Assembly: GCA_030789695.1 (NCBI GenBank)
Contig: CM061141.1
Location: 319,302,452 to 319,366,451, forward strand
Length of the DNA stretch: 64,000 nucleotides
Direction of reading: 5' to 3'
Source of the DNA: Scilla litardierei
Taxonomy: Eukaryota; Streptophyta; Magnoliopsida; Asparagales; Asparagaceae
Below, piece after piece: positions 23,266 through 36,100 of the stretch. The position numbers and the translations under genes were made by a program. Every line of letters starts with the position of its first letter. The first letter of the stretch is position 1. The notes under the pieces were generated by a model, which made no database searches, had not been told where the DNA came from, and worked only from the letters and a program-made list of their open reading frames with translations.

Positions 23266-24506
23266 GTCCTTACAAACATGACAAGAAAAGACAAGTGCAT
23301 GTTGTTTTTAAAGGACAGTTGCTGTTAATATTATAATTCATATATAATGACAGAATGATCATAGTTTAGAGAGTGCTAGTGGAATTTATCCTTCAAGACA
23401 TAAGTCCAATTTTAAGATACTTGCCTTTTTTAAACCAGCAAATACATTATTTAATAACCCACAGTTACCTTAGCATCCACACTACCAATCCTATTAGTTA
23501 TTCACTCTGTAAGGCATATGTAATAGCAAGTTTTTCATCATTAACTGTTTTACACATGGGATTAGAAACAATTCCCCAAATGTTCAGATATCCAACAATA
23601 GCACTCTAGTATCTATTTAAGGAGGAAATATATATCATTCAGTTATTGATACAGATGTACTTCAAGAATTGTTAGGATTGTATTTAAATTTAGGATTTAT
23701 TTCCCATTTCAGGTTTCCTTCGTAATGCTGAATTACATCTTCAGGTAGAATACACGGTCAATATTTCATAGGAAAGATTTTAAAGGAAATAATTCCATGT
23801 TTGTAGGTAGGTTTTCACCTTGGTACCATGGACACACCGTCTACTGTATAACCTGACATGTCGTACAGAACCTTTTGTGTCATTTTAAAGATTATCTTGA
23901 AGTGACAGCTGTGTCACGGCATGTATTTTTCAAAATTTTCTTGAAGGTTGTCTGTGCCATGCATGTCGGTGTTTTAATGTCCTTGCAACATAGGCCTTGT
24001 TATAGCATTACTGATGTGTGTTGACCGTACTTCTGTTTTATTCTCAGCTTTAGGACAGGTTTGAGTTGGTTTAAAGTCGGATGGATGTATTTTATTTATT
24101 CGTATCTCACATGGTGTAACGCCTTTTAATTGGTTGAGATGAGAAATAAAGTGGTGAATTGATTTGATATGAATTGTGTGGTAAACATATGTCTAAAGCC
24201 TAGTTTCCACTTTTACCTCTATATCTTTTTTCTTCATCCATGTTTGCATTTTGTATGCTCATTCTTCCTCTACATCTATAGGCGTAGAATTTTTATAACA
24301 AATATTCAGTAACCAGTCATGAGCAACTACACCAGCTGTTCGAACATGACATGTCATCCATCCAGCTGAGCATATAGCACTTAATTTTGGACCAACATGT
24401 TCAGCATTTTACTTTTTGTGATTATATTTAAAAGAAAATAACACATAAGCAGTTGCTAAAATAAAAAAACAAAAACAACTTAAATTAGAGGTTTCAACAC
24501 TGGATT

Positions 24507-24702
24507 GCTTTTGTTACTTTTGTTACTTTTGTCAAAACTACCTTTATGTTTCCAAATTATTCAAAACTAGATTGAGCTTTTGACCAAAACCATTGGCCAA
24601 AAATCCATTCTGAACCTAGACCAAAACTACCATGGACTATTTTAAATGGTATTTTTTAATAATTTAAATACATAAAGGTAGATTGACATAAGTAGCAAAA
24701 GC
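24507..24702. mobile_element. Short inverted-repeat element (MITE), ~195 bp
   Basis: The left end, GCTTTTGTTAC... with CTACCTTTATG, is matched in inverted orientation by CATAAAGGTAGATTGACATA AGTAGCAAAAGC at the right end. The arms are about 45 bp and imperfect. No coding; the superfamily was not determined because the target duplication is unclear. Confidence 0.5.
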
Positions 24703-26008
24703 GGAAGGTAAATTTAAATAATTTCCATTAAAAAGGAAACCTGCATCTTGACAGCTAAAATTCAACAAATATCGTGAAAATTCATTCATCTAAAGTAGGA
24801 CAGATTGCTTTTAAGCCTGAGACGCATACTTATTTTGGGCATTCAATATTGACATGGTCATTTAAGCACAATAATATAGAGGTTTAATATTATAACTGAT
24901 AAGAATTGGCCAGTCGGCACTCCAAGTAAAGAGAGCATATGGATGTGGGAAACTCATTGTAAAAAAAGCATAATGCTTTCAATTGAAATATTCAGTGCCA
25001 ATAATACATAGCATATATAGACTAGCTTTTGAGATAAACTCGAGAAAGAAAAGGCAACACAGGCACATACGCACGCACACAATAGCTTTCCCCGCTACCA
25101 AATTGCCAACTATACTTGACTTGATTTTTTGCACAAAAAATGTATGAGAATAAAAGCATGGAACCATGATGAAGAATGAAAATGAGATAATAATATGTAT
25201 CCTATTAAATTTCATGATATGCAAGTAGTAAGTGGAAGCTTCAAAAGCACTGTGGCCATCATGATTGCTAGCTAAAAAGTATTTCATATATGCACAGTAA
25301 AAACTCATCCGACAATTATTTTAATCACACGCAAAATTTTATAGCTTAAATTACAGTATCAAAAGCAAAAAAGGAAATAAAGAATATTCGTTATGTAACA
25401 GTCCTTATATATCTTCCAAGGATTCAATTTACAATTCCTATTGAAGTAAATATATAAAAATTCCAAAAGTCTTTGATAAACATAAAAAAACCATTTCTGT
25501 CTGTGTAAATGAGACGTCCAAGTACATGTACGTGTAAAGAAACACTGAAATGCTTATATTAAGATCTTTTAGGCAAAATATGGGCATTGACCTATAAAAT
25601 CGTTGTATTGTATTTTCAGTATTGATTCCAATCAATCACAAAAACTCTAATTACTAAGCAAACTCTTCCAGTAGAGCTAGAAAAGATGCTAACACTTAAA
25701 GACTGAACAATGGATCTTAAATATATTAAAATTATGAGTTGGAATCCTTGGCTTAAAACCTGTGGGGTGAAAAGATGCATGAATATGATTTTACTTACAC
25801 ATGCCTAAATCATATAGTCAAGTCTCATGAAGAGATATAAAGAAGGAATGCATAATTGCAAATAAGCATCATTCTGCTCAATTTTAAATTTACATTTAAA
25901 GGAAGTTCAAATATTCGACAAGAAACTATAGTCACTAACAAGAAAATCATAGCATCAACATGATGACAGCAAAAGATGTGCTCAGGTACTCAATCCACAA
26001 TAGCTTTC

Positions 26009-26430
26009 TGATACGATCCGGAGATCGAATCAATCAAATCAGTGTTTAAAGGTGGAAAAATTAAAAAGGTGGGATTTTTATGGGAATTATAATGCGAAGA
26101 ACGAAGAATTAATAGATAACTGAGCCTCTTTCAAGAGGAGACTCGCTCTCCCAAACTTTTGATGAACGGACAAAAGTCTAACATCCTTCACGAAGGATGC
26201 CTAAGAGTTCTTCACAAAATAAACATAAAAAATAAGAAAATGCGGCTAGCCCTAATTAAATAGAAAAGAGGGGATTTACTAATCTAATCTGAAAAGACTA
26301 GAATACCCCTAGACCTACTAATCCCACTACGTGGTGTCCACACGCCTCCTACGCCGCACGTACGTCACCAAAGGTGGACCCGCCCCTTCCGGAGGCGGGG
26401 GACGTGCGTGGCAATGATGCGCCCGCATCA
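26009..26430 (-). repeat. 3' LTR of chromovirus D
   Basis: On the minus strand it begins TGATGCGGGCGCATCA and ends GATCGTATCA. The purine tract just before it (GAGGACAAGGTGGTAT, minus) also codes the LEDKVVL end of the chromodomain, and the pol frame runs on into the LTR to a stop at 26327. Confidence 0.92.
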
Positions 26431-28248
26431 ATACCACCTTGTCCTCAAGGTGGAAGCCTGAAAACTGCTCCTGGATCACGTTGTACGCCTCACATGTAGC
26501 ATCGCAATCTGGCAATCCCAACCAATGTATCCGCACATCCATGCGCCCGCCCGGTCCCTGGCGGACGGCCCGAACCTCCAAAGGCTCCAACGACACCTCC
26601 ATATCCTCAGTAAGGGTGGACAGTAGCGTAGACGACACTGTCTGCTATCCAATGGCACAGCGAAGCTGCGACACATGAAATACTGGATGTATCATAACCG
26701 TCGGGGGCAACCTCAACATGTAAGCCACTTGGCCAATCTTTGCCGAAATCTCAAAGGGCCCAAAGAATCTAGCCGACAGCTTCTCATTCCGTCTCCTTGC
26801 TAGTGATCTTTGTCGGTAGGGTCTCAGCTTCAGGTATACCATATCTCCATCCTGAAAGTGCACATCACGACGATGTCCATCTGCTCTAGTTTTCATCACC
26901 TAATGAGCCCGTAACAAGTGCTTCTTCAGCTCCTCTAGCATACCATCCCTCTCCTCCATGTAATCCTCCACCTACGACATTGGGGTCTATCTGTCCCCAA
27001 ACCACAGCAACTCTGGAGGGTCCCTCCCGTACAACATCCGAAAGGGGGTTGTCCCTGCTGCTGAGTGGTACGAAGTATTGTACCAATACTCCGCCCACGT
27101 CAACCACCGATGCCACTGCCAAGGTGTCTCTGACGCAAAACACCGCAGATACGTCTTAATGCTGTGGTTCACTACCTATGTCTGCCCGTCTGTCTGAGGG
27201 TGATAGGCAGTACTCCTCTTCAACACCGTCCCCGGACCCGAAATAGCTTCCGCCAAAACCCACTCATGAACACCTGGTCCCGGTCAGACACTATAGACGA
27301 TGGAATCCCATGCAGCCGTATCACCTCTCGAGTAAAAGCTGTAGCCACTGAAACTGCCGTGTAAGGATGCTTCAGCGGTACGAAGTGAGCATACTTACTC
27401 AATCTATCCACCACCACGAATATCCCCGTGTACCCCTCCGATCTGGGTAGCCCATCGATGAAGTCCATCGTCACCTCCTCCCAGACCCGCTCAGGCAACG
27501 CTAAAGGCTGCAGCAACCCAGCCGGTGCCATGGCCATGTACTTGTGGCGCTGGCAAACGTCACGGGTGGCAACCAAGCGAGCTATCGTCTTTCTCATACC
27601 TGGCCAGTAAACTTTCCGGGACATCCGCATATACGTCTGCTGCACCCCGGAATGACCCCCAACCACCGAATTGTGAAACTCCTGAAATAATACTGGTATG
27701 AAGGCTGAAGTCTGTGGTAATCCTTTCCTCCCCTGGTACAGCAGCCTTCGCCCCTCTAGAGAGTACCCCTTCGGCTCATCCCCGTCTCCCTGTAGCCGCT
27801 CACGGATCTGCCTCAACTCTGGATCGGCCTCTGCCTCCCGCAGCATGGGTTCCCCGTCTAGCCACATATGTAACGAAAGCGCCCTCAAGTGCACCCCCTC
27901 CTCTCTGCGAGATAAGGCGTCAGCCGCCTTATTCTCCAACCTCGGTCTGTACTCTATGTCGAACTGGTACCCCACCAGCTTGGCTAGCCAACGTTGATGC
28001 TCCTCAGTTACCAACCTCTGCTCCAATAAATACTTCAAGCTGCGCTGATCTGTCATAACCACAAACTCCATCCCTATCAAATAGAGTCGCCACTTCTGCA
28101 CCGCTAACACAATAACCATCAGTTCCCTCTCGTACACAGATTTCAGACGTGCTTTAGCCGAAAGCACTTGGCTGAAATAGACTATCGGCCGACCCAACTG
28201 CATCAAAACCGCCCCCAAACCAACGCCTGACGCATCAGTCTCCACCAC
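26327..28248 (-). pseudogene. Chromovirus D pol, 3' part: RNase H, integrase, chromodomain (broken)
   Basis: From 28248 downward: RNase H with ETDASG, YERELM, TDQRSL and ADALSR acidic positions. Then integrase with the HHCC region, in which the first Cys of the usual CDVCQRHK reads Arg (RDVCQRHK), and the core with MDFIDGLP and IVSDRD. The codon expected for the catalytic Glu is a TAG stop (27176-27178). Frames shift at about 27220, 27143 and 26890. A GPFEI...PVFHVSQL region and a chromodomain-like part (WLGLPDCDAT, FHLEDKV) follow, where the usual aromatic Trp of ATWE reads Cys. Non-functional. Confidence 0.9.
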
Positions 28249-28264
28249 AAATGTGATGCTGAAG

Positions 28265-29178
28265 TAGGGGAGAGCACGGTCTCAAACTGGCGGTTTGGGA
28301 CCTAAGCCGAACCAGACCGTATAAGCAGCGGTTTCTCACAGGCCAGACCAAATCAGACTGCCAGACAGACGGTTTCCGAGCCGACGAAACCCGCTTGGAG
28401 CGGTTTGGAACCGCGGTTCAGACATGATGACGGAAGATCCCCTTGTATACCCAATTTTGCTAAATATAGACTTTGTCATTAAAATAATTTCATGACATGG
28501 CTTCATTTATGTGCTCCTTATCAAACCAGAGAAAATTAGGCACTGCATCGCTTGCAGGAGTTCTAACTGTGACTGCGACAGGTGCGGTTATTATTGTTCT
28601 ATGTATTTTCATTTTTCTATAGCAGTTAGGGTGCATTCATCACTAGAAATTGTATCAAAATGGTATTTGATGCTGAATTGTGTTGATCATGTTAATTCAC
28701 TGATATTTCTACAGATAGGAACGTCTCATACTATCTCATTGTGAACGAAGCACATCACATTTTCTTCTACAGGTTAAAGAAGGCTATATGATGCGTTAAG
28801 TGCATGGATAATTAGCGATGCTCAAACGGAAAAAAAAGAATGTAGTCTGAACTCTGAAGAGTGAAGACTGGAGATTAAGAGGGCAGATAGCCAAATAGGG
28901 CCGACGCGGCGCCGCAAGGCCTTAGGATAGGGTTCCAAGGAACTAGGGTTAAAATCCCAACAGATTTCCAGCACAATATATATAATATATGTTAGGAGTC
29001 GGTTCGGTTCAGTTTAAGCGGTTTCGACAGGGTGAAACCAAACCAGACCATATAAGTGGCGGTTTCCAACGATTGAGACCAAACCAAACCGATGGAGAGC
29101 GGTTCAGTTCGGTTTTTGGCTCGGTTTGGTTCGGTCTGGTTCGGTTCGGACGGTTTGAGCAAACCGTGCTCACCCCTA
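28265..29178. mobile_element. Non-autonomous hAT transposon (914 bp) nested in chromovirus D
   Basis: Terminal inverted repeats are TAGGGGAGAGCACGGT on the left and TAGGGGTGAGCACGGT (reverse strand) on the right. A perfect 8-bp target duplication TGCTGAAG lies at 28257-28264 and 29179-29186. Subterminal regions carry many CGGTTT/AACCG words. The inner part shows no transposase. It splits D's pol between the RT connection region and the first RNase H aspartate. Confidence 0.93.
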
Positions 29179-30640
29179 TGCTGAAGTCAGGTAGCACCAG
29201 CACAGGAGCTATCGTCATCGCCACCTTCAAGGCCTCAAATGCCTTGGTTGCCTCCTCTCCCCACCGGAACCCATCTTTTTTCAACTGATCAGTAAGTGGT
29301 CGTGCAATGGTGTTGTATCCCCTCACGAACTTCCGGTAGTAGCCAGTCAGTCCGAGAAATCCCCGCAACACCCTCAGAGAGGTAGGCACCAGCCAGTCTA
29401 ACACCGCCTCTATCTTCGTCCTGTCTGCCGCTACTCCTGCTGCCGACACCACATGCCCTAAGTACTCTATCTGTCTCTGGCCAAAGCTGCACTCCCTCCG
29501 GTTTGCATATAGTTGATGCTCCAACAACTCCCGAAATACCACCTCTAAATGACCCACAAGCTCCTCCATGGTCTTGCTATAAACCAGAATGTCGTCAAAG
29601 AAGACGAGTGTGAACCTCCTCAGGAACGGCCTGAAGACCTTATTCATCAATGCCTGAAATGTAGAAGGAGCATTCGTCAAGCCAAAAGGCATGACGAGAA
29701 ACTCGTAGTGTCCCTTGTGGGGTGCGAAACACTGTCTTCGACACGTCCTCTGGCTTCATCAAAATCTGGTGATACCCCGCATTCAGGTCGATCTTCGAAA
29801 AAACAACTGCAACATGCAGCTCATCCAACAGCTCGTCGATCACGGAAATAGGAAACTTGTCAGCCACCGTTTCCTTATTCAACGCTATGTAATCTACGCA
29901 GAAGCGCCAACTCCCGTCCTTCTTCACCAACAGCACCGGGCTAGAGAAGGGGCTAACACTGGGCTGGATTACCCCAGCCTGCAACATCTCACCGACCATC
30001 CTCTCTATCTCATCCTTCTGCATATGAGGATAACGGTACGACCGCACACTCACTGGCGTTGCTCTCTCCGCAAAACTATCGCATGCTCATGCCCTCTCAC
30101 CGGTGGTAGCCCCTGTGGTTCCTGAAAGACCTCCTGAAACTGCTCCAGCACCCGCTCGACCACCCCTGTGACCCATGCTGGCGGCTCCTGTTCAACTGCA
30201 ACTACACGGCACTCCACTAAGTATCCCTCCCCCTCCCTCCGTAAGGCTCGAGTAATGGCCTTAAAGGCCACCAATGACAAACATAGGGTGGGATCCTCGT
30301 GAGCACCACAGTGCGGTCCCCCACCGGAAACTCCATCCTGAGACATTTCCAATTCACCCGCATGTCCCCCAACTTCTTCAGCCACTGTACACCCAGAATG
30401 ATATCAACATTTCCCAACTCCAGGGGCAAGAAATCCTCCATGATCTGCACCCCATGCAAAGTCAGACACAGGCCCTTGCAGAGCCCCTTGCTCTCCTCCA
30501 TCTTTCTTGTCCCAAACAAAACAGTAAACTTCTTCATAGTACTCAACTGCAGCCCATGACGCTCCACTACTCGACTGGAGATGAAATTGTGGATGGCCCA
30601 TTGTCTATCAGCACTGTCACCGCCGTACCACCTAACTGCC
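29179..30640 (-). pseudogene. Chromovirus D pol, 5' part: protease and reverse transcriptase (broken)
   Basis: The protease region (about 30640-30400) has VLIDNG where the active-site triad should read Asp-Ser/Thr-Gly, and it is frameshifted. RT spans about 30053-29179 in two frames. The first carries [26 protein letters not shown] and [11 protein letters not shown]. The second carries [17 protein letters not shown] and the polymerase FFDDILVYS box. A frameshift near 29690 separates them. The tail ends at the hAT insertion. Confidence 0.9.
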
Positions 30641-32687
30641 CTGAAAACTTCATAGTGTGTTTCGGAGTGAACCCCACCACGGAATTCAGGAAAACCTCCG
30701 CAAAGTCTAGATGAGTCCTAGATGAGTCCTCCTCCACTGGTGACTCCTCGTGATCCTCCTCATCACCCACGTATCCCCCCTCGTCTAGTACCATGGTAAT
30801 CTGTAGCAGGCGGCTCGCACATCTGTGTCCAGGGGTGAACTTCTCGTCACAACAAAAACACAACCCCTTGGCACGCTTCTCTCTCACCTCCGCCTCCATC
30901 ATCCGTCGCCCGAGAGTAGCTGGGCGAGCCTCCCCTAGTCTCAGGCGCACCTGTAGGTGCCCTCGGTACTGCTGCTGCAAGAGTGGTGCGGGGATTTTAG
31001 GTTCCCCAAGCTCCTTGTATCCTTCTCTCCTCTGCATGCTTCTCCTCCGCCTTATGGGCCAGGCGCAGGACATCCTCCAGGGTCCCGGGCTCTGCATCCG
31101 CAAATCCGCCCGTATAGAGGGCTTCAACCCCCTCATGAAATTCCCCATCATAACCTCATCTGTCATCCTCTTCACCCTGATGTTCAGCATCTCAAACCTC
31201 TCCACATAGTCTCTCACCGTCCCCTCCTGCTTCAGAGCAGACAGCTGCTCATAGAAATCCCCCATGGGGTCTCCTGGAATCGATCAACGATCAGTGCTGA
31301 CAGCTCCTTCCAAGTGCAAAAAGGGGTCCGCCCTACCTTCCATCTATAACATGCCAACGTCTTGCCCTCGAAATAGATCTCGATAACCCTCAGGACCTCT
31401 CCCTCCGACAACCTCATCACCTGAAAGTAGCGCTCGGCCCGATAGATCCAACCGTCAGGATCCGTACCATCAAAGATCGGCATCTGCAGCTTCATCAGTC
31501 GACGGTCCGCATTGATGTCCCCCTGATGTCCCCCATCTCTGCCACGACCACCTACCGCGCACATACCTCCACTGAACGCCTCCACTGGACCTCTCTCGTC
31601 AACTCCGTATAGCTCCTCATGCCACCCAGGCCTCTCCCACGCCTCAGGATGGTGGTAATGCCCTGGAAACTCCAGTGGTCGCGCAAAAGTGGCCCCTCCG
31701 GCCCCTCCGTACTGCTGGGTAGGCGCTGTCCGGTCTCCCAAATAGCCCCCGGGCCCTACCCACATCCTGGAAAGCCATCGAAAGCTTGTCTGGGGTCAAC
31801 CGCGGGTCTGGGTACCTGTGGAAAAGTCTCTGATCTCCAAAATTGGGCAGGAGGGGCTCCGATGGTGGTGTCTCGGGCCCATCCTTCTCCGCCGTGCCCC
31901 CAGGTGGGGGTTGCCCATGTCGCTGCACCCCCAAATCTTGCCGCCGGTCTCCAGCACCCCCGCAAGGGGGTGCTGCTGCTGTCGCAGGCCCCCAGGGGCT
32001 GCCTGTGCTGCCGCAGGCCCCCAGGGGCCTGTGGTTGCTGCAGCAGGCCCGATTGGGCCTGCTGTGGCTGCGGCAGGCCCAGTTGGGCCCTGTCGTGGCT
32101 GCGGCAGGCCCAGTTGGGCCTGCTGGTGTGGCCGCAGGCCCCAGAGGGCCTGCAAGGCCTGGCGCAGGCCCAGATGGGCCTGCCAAGACCCCTGCAGGTC
32201 TGTCTGGGCCTGCCGCCCAGAAAAAAGGCCCTCCGAGGCCTGTTTTTGGCCGGACAGACCCGGTAGGGTCTGTAGCGGCTGCGGCAAGCCCTAGGGGGTT
32301 GTCGCATCCGTCGCCACCTCCAGTTGTCCGTGATTTGCTGATTCAAGCGTGGATTCACCCTGATTTTCTTTCCCTTGGATCCTCTTGCCCTGATCTCCTC
32401 CTTTTCCGGCCGTTAGGGTTTGTAACATCTACATCATTGTCGGTATTAACGACGTGGCCTCTCTCAAAAATTTCAGATCTGAAGTAGCTTCCTTTAACCC
32501 TTGGAGATCGCATCCCATCTTCGCGGTTTGGGAGTTCGGTTTGGATGTCTTCTTGAGAGTTGGCGTGATCTTTTATTGAATCTCCTAGGGTTTTCTTCAA
32601 CCCCTCGATCTCCCGGTTGAATTCCTCTCGAAGCCCTTGAACCTTCTCATCCACGATATCCGTCTTCGATCTTGTGCTCGTCGCCAT
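30567..32687 (-). pseudogene. Chromovirus D gag (broken)
   Basis: It begins at ATG 32687 (MATSTRSK, coiled segment) close to the primer site. It passes through a Pro/Gly/Ala-rich part built from 30-bp repeats, then the gag core (PIFDGTDPDGWIYRAERYF, WKVGRTPFCTWKEL), and ends with a CCHC knuckle (CFCCDEKFTPGHRC) near 30830. Frames change at about 32355, 31760 and 31260. No intact Gag can be made. Confidence 0.85.
31984..32300 (+). repeat. ~30-bp tandem repeat of palindromes within D gag
   Basis: About eleven units start at 31984, 32013, 32044, 32073, 32104, 32134, 32164, 32194, 32226, 32255 and 32283. Most have the form GCAGGCCC-N4-GGGCCTGC, so each unit can form a hairpin. A 30-bp period keeps reading frame (10 codons). 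Confidence 0.85.
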
Positions 32688-32698
32688 TGGATCTCACT

Positions 32699-32710
32699 GC
32701 TCTGATACCA
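32699..32710 (-). other. Primer binding site of D (initiator tRNA-Met)
   Basis: Minus-strand TGGTATCAGAGC, the standard tRNA-iMet complement, lies three bases inside the 5' LTR end at 32714. Confidence 0.93.
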
Positions 32711-32713
32711 ATT

Positions 32714-33133
32714 TGATACGATCCGGAGATCGAATCAATCAAATCAGCGTTTAAAGGTGGAAAAATTAAAAAGGTGGGATTTTTATGGGAATTATAATGC
32801 GAAGAACGAAGAATTAATAGATAACTGAGCCTCTTTCGAGAGAAGACTCGCTCTCCCGAACTTTTAATGAACGGACAAAAGTCTAAAATCCTTCACGAAG
32901 GATGCCTAAGAGTTCTTCACAAAATAAGCATAAAAATAAGAAAAGGCGGCTAGCCCTAATTAAATAGAAAAGAATGGATTTACTAATCTAGTCTGAAAAG
33001 ACTAGAATGCCCCTAGACCCACTAACCCCACTACGCGGTGTCCCCACGCCTCCTACGCCGCACGTACGTCACCAAAGGTGGACCCACCCCTTCCGGAGGC
33101 GGGGGCGTGTGTGGCAATGATGCGCCCACATCA
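32714..33133 (-). repeat. 5' LTR of chromovirus D
   Basis: Matches 26009-26430 with about 19 substitutions and a few single-base indels by eye. Followed by target duplication CTTTC. Confidence 0.92.
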
Positions 33134-33138
33134 CTTTC

Positions 33139-36100
33139 TCATTGGTATATACTAAAGCTTTCATCAACATGGTTACTTTATAAACCCTAGGGATACCACT
33201 AAACGAAACATCATAATGCTCCAAAAGTAACAAAATACTAGATACTACACAGGCTGATTGTCATAACCTCATATAGCATCAAAAGCAATTCTTCAAGGTA
33301 AAAGTTGAACATACAAAATAAAAAAACATAAACAAGCAATAATAAAATCAAAAATTCAGCCAAACCCATACATTGTTAAATTTATTATAGAAACAAAACT
33401 ATGTAAAAGCTTCCATACACGTATTTGCGAACATCTACGGCCACTGAAATTCATCATGCAAACAAACAAGAATAGTCAATGCCCATTAGTAGACTGGATC
33501 TATGGCTCAACCAGATTTTAGAGGGAAAAACAAAACAGATCACATTTGATAGGCCAAAGCACTTAAAGCTGGCCAAATATGTCAAAAAAGGCAAGGGGGC
33601 ACTCAAATGGAAACTGCACCAATTTTTACCATCCACACATACATACAAATTTCTTAAGAAAAAGGTCATAATGTTTGATGAGAAATATGTTAACATATCA
33701 TCAAAGCCAGATTCATCTAATACATTAGCCATTTTTATGAACCAACCCGCATTTAGAAGCTAGCATAACTAGAAAGATCATGAAAACACAACAAAAGCCA
33801 TTAAATTCACCTCATGACAGACGATATTAGGTGAAGACACAGGTCCTGTATATCATGGATCAAGAAAGCTACCCAAAACTGGCTTTCATAACCAGAGTAA
33901 CCAGCAGGTATGAAAGGAGGGGGCATTAATATTCATAAACATCTGGTAAACAAGAGACAAGGGAGAAAGCCTTCAAAGAAACCATGTTCCGGATACATGC
34001 AAAGAATTCTTTGGAAACCCCATGAGAATGGAAAACAAATAGATAAGATTAATGTGGAAACAGAAAGTTGCTTCAAGATCACTGTGAAGTGGAAGTCAAA
34101 AAGGCAACATTGGTTTAGAAAGGACAGCAGTTGAAGCATGTGGCATTTCAGTGTCACCATGCAAAATGTTATGTCCATTAGCCAAAAAAGGAGCACAATA
34201 ATGATTCATGTTCCTAGTGAATACACTCCATATAAAAAGGCGAGATATCATGCTCAGGTCATCCTTATTCCAGGAGAAGTAAACCGGAAAAGGGGGAGAG
34301 ACGATAGACCAAGCAGAACATGGAATCTGAAGATTATCTCAAACATGTTGATGTTAGAACAATTATTAAATAGAAGCACAAAATGAAACACGAAAGGGGA
34401 ATCACTAATGGCAAGCATTTAAATGGAGTGACAGCCCAAGAAATACTTCAAATATGCAAAATTTGGCATATGCGTCAATCAAAATGCATATTTTAAAATC
34501 CTTTATACAACTGAGGGATATCTCACACGGGCATGTGTGATTTAGAACAAAAGAATGGATAGAGAGGTGGCCAGGAGTTGGCCACCTCACCCTGTGGGCC
34601 ACACCACCGCCTTCTCAAAAAACCCATTGCACCCAAGACAACAGCCACACCCACACCCACACCCCCCAACAACTCTTCTCACAAATTCCAGTGCGCCCAG
34701 TTCTGCACCCAAAAACCCCCACTCCCAGGTGGGACCCACATCTTGAGAGGGTGGTGTGGGTTTGTTGCGGGACTTTCTAGTGAATATATAAATAAAGACA
34801 GCTTTGAAATTACTCGAATGACATGCACATGGATATAAGGAAACAATATAAATGGTTCGGTACAGTTCAAATCGGAAAACTCAACATCTCTGATCAATGA
34901 GGCATGGTAAGGAGAAAACATCTATTTCACTATAGCACTCTGGTGTGGTGATCCTTCATCTCCACTTATGTTTGCCCTTCTAACGTGTGGCCTCTATAAC
35001 TTATGAGAGTTTCAGAGACATAGAAGAGTAAATTTAACACACACATGAAAATTATAACAAGCAGACGGAGATGGAATAGTTCGTACAGTGCTTGGGGAAC
35101 TTTTAAAATTGACACTAAAATAAGAGCTTCTTCATCATTTCTGATAAGAACGAGACAAGATTTGATGAGGCGACGCTAATCCGGAAAATCATGCAGTACT
35201 TGATTATGAATGGAAATAGAGAAGCAATCAGACTGCTTCAGAGTTATGGAAAGAAGCACATAACTTTACAATCTTCAGATGCCGATTGTAGAAGTGTCCA
35301 TGTTGAGGACTGTGGCACATCTGAGAAAATATGCAAACTTGTTTCTGCAGCATTCTCCAGATCAGAATGGTTCTATCATAATGAAAAAGAACAATGTGAA
35401 CAGCCATGTTCTACCCAGGTTCTTACTAACAATGTGATAAGACCCAGAGGGCGAATATTGAACAGGTTCTTGGTGCAGTGAAAACTACTAGGTGAGGTCA
35501 TCATGGTTACATGGAAAAGAAATTAACCATATAGTTCTATCTTCTGGTTTAAAACAACCAGTTTTTAAACCGTGATTATGTCATTCACATGTGGAAAAAC
35601 AAGGTGCCACATGAAGTGGTTTAAAACAAAGGAAGCTGGCCGCATATGCCTTGTGATACTCGTAAAAAACAATCGGATTGAGCGGTAACAGCAGCTAGAC
35701 ACAAGCATCTAAGATGTGGTGATGGAAGAAAGTAGGATGAAGGTGACAATAGTCATTGCGATACTGATAATCACCTGATATAAAAAATGCAATAGTAATA
35801 AAGAGGTTTGGAAATCTTCCATGGGAATCACACGCAATGGGGCATCGAAGTGATATTGTCCTCTCTACATCAAAAAATGGCATGTCCAGAAGGTATTAAA
35901 AGATGACTCATAAACATATAGGGCATAAATGGATCCCTCCATTTGTAGGATCATTTAAAAAGTAATAGATAAAAAAAGGTAAGTGCAGAGCACAAACCTC
36001 ACAAGCAACTTGCCAAAACAAAATCACTTAGAATTGAATGCAATAGACTTCGCTTCCAGATATGCAAAAACAGCCCAAGAGCCATCTTCTAAAAGAGTAG

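Larger units (their letters stand above)
26009..33133 (-). mobile_element. Element D: full-length but dead chromovirus (Ty3/gypsy)
   Basis: LTRs of 422 and 420 bp flank a minus-strand gag-pol. Target duplication CTTTC is present on both sides (26004-26008 and 33134-33138). The primer site is complementary to initiator tRNA-Met. The order gag, protease, RT, RNase H, integrase, chromodomain fits a chromovirus. It is broken by frameshifts, stops and a nested hAT element, so it cannot encode working products. The LTRs differ at about 19 of 420 sites by eye, making it clearly older than A, B and E. It lies in the sense orientation within the host gene's intron. Confidence 0.93.

Noticed and set aside
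28511..28744. 77-codon open frame inside the hAT element
   Set aside because: No similarity to hAT transposase that I can recognise, and far too short.
31644..32487. Several overlapping Gly/Pro/Ala-rich frames on both strands
   Set aside because: Shadows of the palindromic 30-bp repeats inside chromovirus D gag.
35191..35481. 96-codon open frame in the long intron
   Set aside because: No recognisable motif, no splice partners, and it lies antisense to the host gene.
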